Shown here: positions 1-5,898 of the stretch, in pieces
Numbering within the stretch: position 1 is the stretch's first letter
Layout: every line of letters starts with the position of its first letter
Origin: Flavobacterium sp.
Lineage (GTDB): Bacteria; Bacteroidota; Bacteroidia; Flavobacteriales; Flavobacteriaceae
Assembly: GCA_018062725.1 (NCBI GenBank)
Contig: JAGORP010000116.1
Span: 1-5,923 of the forward strand
Direction of reading: 5' to 3'
DNA: 5,923 bases
Translations under genes and position numbers: made by a program
Notes under the pieces: generated by a model
Databases searched by the model: none
What the model was told of the DNA's origin: nothing
What the model saw: only the letters and a program-made list of their open reading frames with translations

Positions 1-906
1 ACCTATATGTGGCTCAAAGATGTTCGTCCATCGGCTACTTTAGAAAAAACATATACCACTAAATACATGGCCAATCATTATCTGAGTTGGAATGCTACCA
101 AACGATTGAATATTGGTTTTTTTGAGTCGGTTGTTTGGACCAATACCAATGACAGAGGTTTTGATGTGAATTTTGTGAATCCCATTATTTTTTACCGTTC
201 GGTAGAATTTTCATCTTCTGCCCGAAGCGGAAATGCTGCATTAGGTTTAACAGGAAAATACAAATGGAACAATACTATTAATCTTTACAGTCAGTTATTT
301 ATAGATGAATTCGCAATAGGCGATATGTTTGGTGGTGAAAAAAGTTGGCGAAATAAAATTGGGGCTCAGTTTGGCGCCAAATATAGCAATGCTTTCGGCG
401 TTAAAAATTTATACCTACAAGGCGAATATAATTTGGTGCGTCCTTATGTGTATTCGCATAGTGAAGTAGTAACTAATTATGGTCATAATAATCAGAGTAT
501 GGGCCACAATTGGGGATCCAATTTTAGAGAATTAATAGGAATAGCCCGTTATACCAAAGGAAGATTGTTCGGTGATGTGAAATTGCATTACGGAATTAGA
601 GGCTATGATTTGGATACTGCTTCAGATGCTAAAAATTACGGTGGAAATATTTACAAAGATTACGATGAAACAAGAGCTTTCGACAAAGGTGTCGCGATTG
701 GAAATGGAAATAAAGCCACAATAATGATTGCCGATTTAAATGCGGGCTATTTGGTAAATCCAAATGCGAATTTGAAGTTGTTTGCTAATTTTATGTACCG
801 TGGGTTTTCTCCAAAAGTAAATACGGCAACTGTTTTTAAAGAAAATACCACTTGGTTTTCTATAGGATTGCGTTCCGATGTATTTAACTGGTACTTTGAT
901 TATTAA
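1..906 (+). CDS. remB: C-terminal part of outer-membrane beta-barrel protein, RemB-like (5' truncated)
   Basis: The reading frame is open from the first base (Thr-Tyr precede the first Met at 7), so this is the 3' part of a longer gene cut by the window edge; the Met at 7 is not a credible start. The 301 visible residues show alternating polar and aromatic strands, many Tyr/Trp/Phe girdle residues, Gly/Asn-rich turns and a terminal Tyr, as in an outer-membrane barrel ending on its last strand. The stretch NLYSQLFIDEF (about residues 92-102 from that Met) resembles Wzi-type capsule-assembly barrels, and the overall look matches proteins called gliding motility protein RemB in flavobacteria. 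RemB naming comes from memory of the family and is less certain than the barrel call. The stop is 73 bases before ctaB, and a new promoter starts in that gap, so it is probably not cotranscribed with the oxidase genes. I see no clear terminator hairpin after it. Confidence 0.6.
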   Translation, partial: TYMWLKDVRPSATLEKTYTTKYMANHYLSWNATKRLNIGFFESVVWTNTNDRGFDVNFVNPIIFYRSVEFSSSARSGNAALGLTGKYKWNNTINLYSQLFIDEFAIGDMFGGEKSWRNKIGAQFGAKYSNAFGVKNLYLQGEYNLVRPYVYSHSEVVTNYGHNNQSMGHNWGSNFRELIGIARYTKGRLFGDVKLHYGIRGYDLDTASDAKNYGGNIYKDYDETRAFDKGVAIGNGNKATIMIADLNAGYLVNPNANLKLFANFMYRGFSPKVNTATVFKENTTWFSIGLRSDVFNWYFDY

Positions 907-924
907 AAATTACATTCTATAAAT

Positions 925-956
925 TTGATTTTTCATTTTCCTTATTCCTATCTTTG
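925..956 (+). promoter_or_regulatory. Bacteroidota-type promoter for ctaB
   Basis: TTG at 925-927 (TTTG from 924) is followed after 21 bases by TATCTTTG at 949-956, an exact match to the Bacteroidota -7 element TAnnTTTG with a -33 TTG at normal spacing. The expected transcript start is a few bases after 956, giving a leader of about 20 bases before the TTG start codon at 980. The gap is AT-rich and shows no other good candidate. Confidence 0.7.
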
Positions 957-979
957 CACCGATTTTTAAAACAATTGCC

Positions 980-1882
980 TTGAGCACTACCACTACTACA
1001 TTTTCTGTTAAAAGCCTTTTTGTTGATTTCAAAGAAATTACCAAAGCAGGTTTGGCAATTAGTGTGGTTTTTTCTTCCATAGCAGGGTATTTGTTGGGAG
1101 TAGATGAAATAAATCAATCGGCAATTACTACTTTAATCATGTTGGCTGTTGGAGGCTATTGCATGGTTGGGGCATCCAATGCTTACAATCAAATCATTGA
1201 AAAAGATCTTGATGCACTGATGGATAGAACCAAAAACCGTCCCATTCCAAGCGGTCGTATGTCAGTAAATACAGCTTTTATAATAGCTTCAGTTCTTACC
1301 ATTTTGGGTTTGGTGATTTTATATAATATTAATGAGAAGTCGGCTATGTTTGGTGCGATTTCTATATTTTTATACACCAGTGTTTATACGCCCTTAAAAA
1401 CCAAGACGCCTTTGTCTGTTTTTGTGGGTGCCTTTCCAGGGGCGATTCCTTTTATGTTGGGCTGGGTTGCGGCTACTGGTGAATTCGGGATTGAAGCAGG
1501 AACGTTATTTTTAATTCAGTTTTTTTGGCAATTCCCACATTTTTGGGCTATTGGCTGGTTTTTGTATGACGATTATAAAAAGGGAGGATTTTATATGCTT
1601 CCTTCTGGAAATAGAGACAAATCAACAGCGATGCAAATCATATTATACACAATTTGGTTAACAGTAGCATCAATATTGCCTTGTTTTGGTTATACCGGAC
1701 AATTATTTTTAACACCAATAGCGGCTGTAATAGTTTTGCTATTAGGAGTTTGGATGTTATTTTATGCAATAAAATTATACCAAAACAAAACCGATAAAGC
1801 AGCAAAGACCTTAATGTTGGTGAGTGTTTCGTATATTTCACTTTTACAATTAGTATATATTTTAGATAAATTCTTACGATAA
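980..1882 (+). CDS. ctaB: Protoheme IX farnesyltransferase (heme O synthase)
   Basis: This integral membrane prenyltransferase of the UbiA superfamily adds a farnesyl group to heme B to make heme O, the precursor of heme A in aa3 oxidases. At 300 residues it has normal family length. The substrate-binding motif is clear: N70xxxE74xD76xD78, then M81xRT, then NRP at 86-88; the first acid is Glu where E. coli CyoE has Asp. The second cytosolic region has YTPLKTKTPL (136-145) followed by GAFPGAIP (150-157), and a third conserved block is FFWQFPHFWA (181-190) with DYKKGGFYML (198-207). About eight to nine hydrophobic helices are visible. The start is TTG at 980: no in-frame ATG or GTG lies between the promoter and this codon, and the next internal Met would remove the first helix. 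The stop overlaps the next start by one base (TAATG), indicating translational coupling. Heme A synthase is not in the window. Confidence 0.95.
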   Translation: MSTTTTTFSVKSLFVDFKEITKAGLAISVVFSSIAGYLLGVDEINQSAITTLIMLAVGGYCMVGASNAYNQIIEKDLDALMDRTKNRPIPSGRMSVNTAFIIASVLTILGLVILYNINEKSAMFGAISIFLYTSVYTPLKTKTPLSVFVGAFPGAIPFMLGWVAATGEFGIEAGTLFLIQFFWQFPHFWAIGWFLYDDYKKGGFYMLPSGNRDKSTAMQIILYTIWLTVASILPCFGYTGQLFLTPIAAVIVLLLGVWMLFYAIKLYQNKTDKAAKTLMLVSVSYISLLQLVYILDKFLR

Positions 1883-2463
1883 TGACAACAATGACTGTTC
1901 AAGAAGAGAAAGAAAGAGACGATAGATCGAAGAAGCTGTTATTGCTTTTCGGAATGTTAAGTATGTTTATGATGTTTGCCGGATTAACGAGTGCTTATAT
2001 TGTAAGTGCGTCTCGTAAAGATTGGATACATGAAATGGTGCTTCCTTCTGCCTTTACATTTAGTACCATTGTGATGGTAATGAGTAGTATGACTATTCAT
2101 TTTGCAAAATTGGCTATCAAAAGAGATGATAAAAAAAATACCACCTTATTTTTATTAGGAACGTTGGTGTTGGGAATTACTTTCGTTTTCTTTCAATTTA
2201 AAGGATTTAGCCAAATCGTAGAGATGGGCTTTTTCTTCACCGGAAGTGAAAGTACAATTACCACTACATTCTTATATATGTTGGTTATTTTGCACATGGT
2301 GCACCTGTTTGCAGGGATAATTTCGCTTTTAATCATAATTTATAATCATTTTAAACAAAAATACAACTCGTCTCAAACTATTGGAATTGAGCTAGGTGCG
2401 ATGTTTTGGCACTTTTTGGATTTGCTTTGGATATTTTTGTTTTTATTTTTGTATTTCGTATAA
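1882..2463 (+). CDS. Cytochrome c oxidase subunit III-like protein, short five-helix form
   Basis: A 193-residue membrane protein of the heme-copper oxidase subunit III family. Five hydrophobic helices lie near residues 18-42, 54-76, 87-107, 126-154 and 171-193, matching the five-helix form that lacks the first two helices of the mitochondrial protein. Family signatures are the H138xxH141LFAG block and the C-terminal WHFLDLLW (176-183). Aligned by eye with the longer subunit III at 2507-3484, it lacks two acidic positions: Met28 occupies the site of the lipid-cleft Glu/Asp of helix one, and QFKGF (105-109) replaces the QAxEY-type motif ending helix three. It has only a short loop where the partner has a large insert. 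The start shares a base with the ctaB stop, so the two are in one operon; a second ATG at 1891 is possible. It may be a structural subunit or a divergent partner of the true subunit III; the sequence cannot decide. Confidence 0.85.
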   Translation: MTTMTVQEEKERDDRSKKLLLLFGMLSMFMMFAGLTSAYIVSASRKDWIHEMVLPSAFTFSTIVMVMSSMTIHFAKLAIKRDDKKNTTLFLLGTLVLGITFVFFQFKGFSQIVEMGFFFTGSESTITTTFLYMLVILHMVHLFAGIISLLIIIYNHFKQKYNSSQTIGIELGAMFWHFLDLLWIFLFLFLYFV

Positions 2464-2484
2464 AAAGAAAAAAACGTACATTTG
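2449..2484 (+). promoter_or_regulatory. Probable internal promoter for subunits III and IV
   Basis: TACATTTG at 2477-2484 matches the Bacteroidota -7 element exactly. The nearest upstream TTG (2449-2451, inside the end of the previous gene) leaves a 25-base spacer, longer than usual, so the -33 part is weak. The -7 element ends 22 bases before the ATG at 2507, close to the distance seen for ctaB and for the gene at 3929. A promoter here would let subunits III and IV be made at a higher level than ctaB. Confidence 0.5.
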
Positions 2485-2506
2485 ACAACTTTTTAAATAT
2501 ATTTCT

Positions 2507-3484
2507 ATGGCAACTACAGTTACTTCAAGTACTGAAGGGAAAACATGGGGCGGCGGAAACGAGCCAATGAATGCAAGTTACGGTAAACTGATGATGTGGT
2601 TTTTCATCGTTTCCGATGCATTAACATTCTCAGGATTCTTAGCAGCTTACGGTTTTTCAAGATTTAAATTTATCGAAACTTGGCCTTTGGCTGATGAAGT
2701 TTTTACACACTTTCCATTTATGCATGGTGTTTCTGCACCAATGTATTATGTGGCTTTAATGACGTTTATTCTTATCTTTTCGTCGGTAACGATGGTGTTA
2801 GCAGTTGATGCAGGTCATCAAATGAAACAAAAGAAAGTAGCAGTATACATGTTATTAACCATTGTGGGAGGTTTGATTTTCGTGGGTTCTCAAGCTTGGG
2901 AATGGAAAAACTTTATCAAAGGCGAGTATGGTGCAATCGAATCAAAAGGAGGTTCTATTCTACAATTTGTAGATGTACACGGAAAACGTGTGGCCTTACA
3001 TGAATTTGCAGCCGATATCCCTCAAGAAAGAGTTCAACACACTCGTAGTAACGGAATTTGGTTCACTGAAGAAAGTGCTTTACCATCAGTTTCTGTTGCT
3101 GAAGTAGTGGAAGGATTTAAATCGCATCCAGATTTATTAGTTCGTACCGAAGTAATCAATCCTGAAACAAAACAAAAAGTAACGTTATCACGCGAAGAGT
3201 CGTTAAAAAGATTAGAGACAGCAACTTCTGTAGTAGAAGGTGCTAACTTAAAACAAAACGAATACGGAAGTAAATTATTTGCAGATTTCTTCTTCTTTAT
3301 TACTGGTTTCCACGGATTCCACGTATTTTCAGGAGTTATTTTTAATATCATTATTTTCTTTAATGTTATTTTAGGAACTTACGAAAGAAGAGGTAGCTAT
3401 GAAATGGTTGAAAAAGTTGGATTATACTGGCACTTTGTAGATTTAGTTTGGGTATTCGTATTCACATTCTTCTACTTAGTTTAA
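2507..3484 (+). CDS. ctaE: Cytochrome c oxidase subunit III with large periplasmic insert
   Basis: A 325-residue subunit III of the heme-copper oxidase family. Helices lie near residues 28-50, 75-101, 111-130, 256-289 and 303-325. Family marks are FIVSDALTF (33-41), where Asp37 takes the place of the classical Glu; QAWEW (129-133) at the end of helix three; TGFHGFHVFSG (266-276) with H269 and H272; and WHFVDLVW (308-315). The unusual part is residues about 137-253, a mainly hydrophilic insert between helices three and four. Counting helices from a cytosolic N-terminus places it in the periplasm, the side where electron donors dock. Codon use differs from the gene before it: by hand count 19 of 24 Leu codons are TTA, against 9 of 26 in the preceding gene, suggesting higher expression. 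Subunit IV follows after 16 bases. Subunit III surrounds and stabilises subunit I and has no metal centre of its own. Confidence 0.92.
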   Translation: MATTVTSSTEGKTWGGGNEPMNASYGKLMMWFFIVSDALTFSGFLAAYGFSRFKFIETWPLADEVFTHFPFMHGVSAPMYYVALMTFILIFSSVTMVLAVDAGHQMKQKKVAVYMLLTIVGGLIFVGSQAWEWKNFIKGEYGAIESKGGSILQFVDVHGKRVALHEFAADIPQERVQHTRSNGIWFTEESALPSVSVAEVVEGFKSHPDLLVRTEVINPETKQKVTLSREESLKRLETATSVVEGANLKQNEYGSKLFADFFFFITGFHGFHVFSGVIFNIIIFFNVILGTYERRGSYEMVEKVGLYWHFVDLVWVFVFTFFYLV

Positions 3485-3500
3485 TAATAAAAATATTCTT

Positions 3501-3851
3501 ATGGGACATTCACACGAATCAAACGTAGGTAGAATCTGGAAAGTATTCGGATTTCTTTCTCTTATTACAATTGTTGAAGTAGCTTTAGGTATCGTTAAGC
3601 CTCATGGTTTACACTTTACAAACTTATTAGGGATGAATTTATTGAACTGGATTTTCATCATCCTTACTGTGGTTAAAGCATACGGAATTATGTGGGCATT
3701 CATGCACCTTGAAGGCGAAACATCGACTTTAAGATGGTCTATTGTTGCTCCACTTGTATTCTTAATTTTATATTTAGTATTTATCTTGCTAGTTGAAGCT
3801 GATTATATATTTGAAGTGTTTAAAAACTCTACCATTAAATGGAATTTTTAA
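3501..3851 (+). CDS. ctaF: Cytochrome c oxidase subunit IV, bacterial caa3/aa3 type
   Basis: A 116-residue protein with three hydrophobic helices (about 12-32, 49-69 and 80-100), the size and topology of the prokaryotic subunit IV family (CtaF/CyoD-like). The diagnostic block is in the second helix: VVKAYGIMWAFMHLEGE at 57-73, matching the family pattern of K followed by FMHL and an acidic residue. The N-terminus begins MGHSHES; the two histidines are noticeable but too few to call a metal site. This small subunit has no redox centre and is thought to help assembly or stability of the complex. It follows the long subunit III after 16 bases and is the last gene before a strong terminator, so the two are very probably cotranscribed. 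The start has no visible Shine-Dalgarno, as for most genes here. Confidence 0.88.
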   Translation: MGHSHESNVGRIWKVFGFLSLITIVEVALGIVKPHGLHFTNLLGMNLLNWIFIILTVVKAYGIMWAFMHLEGETSTLRWSIVAPLVFLILYLVFILLVEADYIFEVFKNSTIKWNF

Positions 3852-3871
3852 CAACATATTAATTCAATAAG

Positions 3872-3897
3872 AATCCCGATTTAATCGGGATTTTTTT
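3872..3897 (+). terminator. Rho-independent terminator after subunit IV
   Basis: A perfect 9-base inverted repeat, AATCCCGAT (3872-3880) and ATCGGGATT (3884-3892), separated by TTA, runs directly into a T-run ending at 3897. It lies 21 bases after the subunit IV stop and closes the ctaB-to-subunit IV group. The T-run forms part of the following promoter element. Confidence 0.9.
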
Positions 3898-3904
3898 ATT
3901 TTTG
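3897..3904 (+). promoter_or_regulatory. -7 promoter element for the SCO-like gene group
   Basis: TATTTTTG fits TAnnTTTG exactly and ends 24 bases before the ATG at 3929. The region where a -33 TTG should lie (about 3871-3880) is occupied by the terminator stem and contains no TTG, so only half of the promoter is recognisable. Its position between a terminator and a new gene group favours real use. Confidence 0.5.
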
Positions 3905-3928
3905 TACTCTCTAAATAACTTCTTTACC

Positions 3929-4603
3929 ATGAAGAATAAACTTGTGCTTGTTTTGCTTTTGGCGTTGCCAATTGTAATCTATATGATATTTGCTTCGGCA
4001 ACACATAATCAGCTTTTTTTACCTACCATTTCTAAAAATAATGCCGAGTTACCCGCATGGAAATCTTTAAGTGGAGAAAAGGTGGCTCTAAAAAACAAAA
4101 TTACTGTACTGGGCTTTATTGGTAAAGATGTTAAAGCGAACCAAGGAAATGTATTTAATTTGAATCAGAAGATTTATGATAAATATGTTGGTTTCAAAGA
4201 TTTTCAAGTCGTTTTGATCGCGCAGGAGGGAAGTCAGCCACAAGTAAACGAATTGCTTGAAAAATTGGCTGCATTTACCGATAATATGTCGGGGTATAAA
4301 ATTGTGTTCGCTTCCCCAAAAGAAATTCAAAACTATTATGATGGTTTTCATTTGAAAGGAACTTTAAATGCCAATTTGAGTACTTCAGAAGTGATAATTC
4401 TTGATAAAGACATTAATCATCGCGGTAGAAAAGGAAAAAATAAAGCCGGCAAAGATGAATATCGCGAAAGTTATAATTCGACTTCTGCAGCCGATTTGCA
4501 TAACGAGATGACCGATGATGTAAAAATCTTACTTCGTGAATATCGTTTGGCATTAAAACGCAATAAAAACAAAGAAAATTTCCGTTTGCACGAAAAAAAA
4601 TAA
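3929..4603 (+). CDS. Membrane-anchored SCO/thioredoxin-like protein without cysteines
   Basis: A 224-residue protein from the ATG at 3929. The in-frame TTG at 3902 lies inside the -7 promoter element, and starting at 3929 gives a clean Lys-rich N-terminus followed by a single hydrophobic anchor (about 5-24), so 3929 is preferred. The rest looks like a periplasmic domain of the SCO/thioredoxin fold: a strand ITVLGFIG (58-65) where the true SCO downstream has its Cys-containing strand, a helix, the strand FQVVLIA (92-98), the segment KIVFASPKE (124-132), and VIILDKDINHRGR (155-167), which parallels the FALIDKEGNIRCR block of the SCO neighbour. There is no cysteine anywhere, so CxxxC copper binding is impossible. 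The Lys/Arg-rich tail (about 203-224) is hydrophilic. It ends four bases before the sco start and must be cotranscribed. Function is unknown; a non-catalytic SCO relative acting in oxidase assembly is inferred from fold and position. Confidence 0.75.
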   Translation: MKNKLVLVLLLALPIVIYMIFASATHNQLFLPTISKNNAELPAWKSLSGEKVALKNKITVLGFIGKDVKANQGNVFNLNQKIYDKYVGFKDFQVVLIAQEGSQPQVNELLEKLAAFTDNMSGYKIVFASPKEIQNYYDGFHLKGTLNANLSTSEVIILDKDINHRGRKGKNKAGKDEYRESYNSTSAADLHNEMTDDVKILLREYRLALKRNKNKENFRLHEKK

Positions 4604-4607
4604 CGCT

Positions 4608-5291
4608 ATGAAAAACAAATCCTATATCGGAACCAGTTTGATCATTCTGATTTTTGGAATTATTTTTATTCCAAAAATTGTAAATCGAATTAAAAATGGC
4701 GAAATAACCAAAGCTGATCGCTTGAATAAAGTTCAGGAAGAAGGAACAGGTAAAAGTGATTTGCAAACTATTGGTAAAGCGCCTTCCTTTTCGTTAACCG
4801 ATCAAAATGGAAAAACGATTTCTAACAATGATTACAATGGAAAAGTATATGTAGTGGAGTTTTTCTTTTCAACTTGCCCTACTATTTGCCCCATCATGAA
4901 TACCAACATGAAAAAAGTGCAAGCGAGTTTTGCTTCGAATACCAATTTCGGAATTGCTTCCATCACGATTAATCCTGAAAATGATACACCAGAAGTTTTG
5001 AAAAAACATGCCGAAGCTATTGCAGCAAGCGGAATGAATTGGCATTTTTTAACCGGAGATAAAAACACCATCTTCGAAATCGCCAACAAAGGTTACAACC
5101 TGTATGTGGGTGAAAATAAAAAAGTAAATGGCGGATTTGAACATTCGGGACTCTTTGCTTTAATCGATAAAGAAGGCAATATTAGATGTCGTAAAGATGA
5201 ATTTGGTAATCCAATTATCTACTACGACGGACTAAAAGAAGAAGGCGTTAAACAAATCAAACAAGACATTTCTAAGTTATTGGCAGAATAG
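4608..5291 (+). CDS. sco: SCO1/SenC family copper chaperone for cytochrome c oxidase
   Basis: A 227-residue protein with one N-terminal membrane anchor (about 6-23) and a periplasmic thioredoxin-fold domain. The copper and redox site is intact: C90PTIC94P in a strand-helix turn, with the third ligand His179 in the FEHSG segment. Other family marks are PSFSLTDQNGK (59-69), INPENDTPEVLKKHA (121-135), FLTGDK (147-152) and the terminal DGLKEEGVKQIKQDI segment. SCO proteins deliver copper to, or reduce the cysteines of, the CuA centre in oxidase subunit II; subunit II itself is not in the window. Cys194, in the IRCRKDEFG segment outside the active site, is not part of the motif. The gene starts four bases after the cysteine-free paralog and is followed after 53 bases by the DUF420 gene. 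No promoter element of the TAnnTTTG type is visible directly in front of it. Confidence 0.95.
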   Translation: MKNKSYIGTSLIILIFGIIFIPKIVNRIKNGEITKADRLNKVQEEGTGKSDLQTIGKAPSFSLTDQNGKTISNNDYNGKVYVVEFFFSTCPTICPIMNTNMKKVQASFASNTNFGIASITINPENDTPEVLKKHAEAIAASGMNWHFLTGDKNTIFEIANKGYNLYVGENKKVNGGFEHSGLFALIDKEGNIRCRKDEFGNPIIYYDGLKEEGVKQIKQDISKLLAE

Positions 5292-5302
5292 TTTTTCAAT
5301 AG

Positions 5303-5329
5303 CAATTTCAAAATCAATTTCAATTTTCA
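5303..5329. repeat. Short CAATTTCA repeats between sco and the DUF420 gene
   Basis: The 53-base gap contains CAATTTCA at 5303-5310 and 5315-5322, then the variant CAATTTTCA at 5321-5329. The unit is short and AT-rich, so it may be chance low complexity. I see no hairpin, no T-run and no TAnnTTTG promoter here, so the downstream gene is probably read through from sco. Confidence 0.35.
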
Positions 5330-5344
5330 AAGAAAATAAAAACC

Positions 5345-5884
5345 ATGCAAAACAATATCGAAAAAAAATACAACGTTTGGATCGTCATTTTATCTATTGC
5401 CATTCCTTTAGTGGTGGCGATATTGTTTAAAGTGAAATTAAGAGATTTTGGATTTGATGTTAAGCCTTTGTCTTTTTTACCTCCAATTTATGCTACTATC
5501 AACGGTGTTACTGCCGTATTGTTAGTTTGGGCAGTGATGGCGATTAAAAAAGGGAATCGAGCCTTACACGAGCGATTAATGAAAACAGCAATTGCCTGTT
5601 CAGTGGCCTTTTTAGGAATGTATGTCGCCTATCACATGACTTCGGAAGCGACCAAATATGGAGGCGAAGGTATCATGAAAGGAATTTATTTCTTCATTCT
5701 TATTTCGCACATTGTGTTGTCAATTGCAATAATTCCGTTGGTGTTAATTACCTACGTAAGAGCTCTGGCAGCACGTTTCGATCATCATAAAAAAATAGCT
5801 AGAATTACGTTTCCAATATGGTTATATGTGGCTGTAACGGGAGTGATTGTGTATTTAATGATTTCGCCGTATTATGTTCAGTAA
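5345..5884 (+). CDS. DUF420 membrane protein, probable oxidase maturation factor
   Basis: A 179-residue protein with five hydrophobic helices (about 11-29, 46-67, 79-98, 112-137 and 152-173). It shows the DUF420 pattern: LPPIYATING (45-54), H75ERLMKTA with GNRALH before it, FLGMYVAYH97, the G-E-G then IYFFILISH122 stretch, HHKKIAR (147-153), and the C-terminal PIWLYVAVTGVIVYLM (157-172). Several conserved histidines (75, 97, 122, 148) sit in or next to helices, which suggests metal or heme contact, though this is inference. DUF420 proteins are commonly encoded beside oxidase assembly genes, and as I recall the Staphylococcus aureus member CtaM is needed for aa3 oxidase function, which fits the SCO neighbour. 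The start at 5345 is the first ATG and leaves a short cytosolic N-terminus. It follows sco after 53 bases in the same direction and is probably the last gene of that group; the sequence ends too soon to show a terminator. Confidence 0.88.
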   Translation: MQNNIEKKYNVWIVILSIAIPLVVAILFKVKLRDFGFDVKPLSFLPPIYATINGVTAVLLVWAVMAIKKGNRALHERLMKTAIACSVAFLGMYVAYHMTSEATKYGGEGIMKGIYFFILISHIVLSIAIIPLVLITYVRALAARFDHHKKIARITFPIWLYVAVTGVIVYLMISPYYVQ

Positions 5885-5898
5885 AGTGAAAAGTGAAA
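5885..5898. repeat. Two tandem copies of AGTGAAA after the DUF420 gene
   Basis: AGTGAAA occurs at 5885-5891 and 5892-5898, immediately after the stop codon, followed by a purine-rich stretch to the window end. It may be the edge of a longer repeat cut by the window. With only 39 bases visible its nature cannot be settled. Confidence 0.4.

Noticed and set aside
917..1117. Minus-strand reading frame over the ctaB start
   Set aside because: It lies opposite the promoter and the well-conserved start of ctaB, has no recognisable domain and is explained as a shadow.
2915..3265. Subunit III insert as an intein or inserted mobile element
   Set aside because: There are no intein splice residues (Cys/Ser start, His-Asn end), no terminal repeats, and the reading frame and codon use continue smoothly.
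3034..3351. Minus-strand 105-residue frame opposite the subunit III insert
   Set aside because: It is antisense to a coding region with clear family motifs at both ends, and its composition is typical of reverse-frame translation; no promoter was seen for it.
3501..3530. N-terminal histidines of subunit IV as a metal-binding site
   Set aside because: Only two histidines (MGHSHES) are present, too few to support a site without further evidence.
3929..4603. SCO-like gene as a decayed pseudogene of sco
   Set aside because: The frame is intact over 224 residues with a proper anchor, tight spacing to sco and its own promoter element, so it looks maintained despite lacking cysteines.
4413..4766. 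Minus-strand 117-residue frame across the SCO-like and sco junction
   Set aside because: It spans two real genes with four-base spacing and shows no domain or membrane logic of its own.
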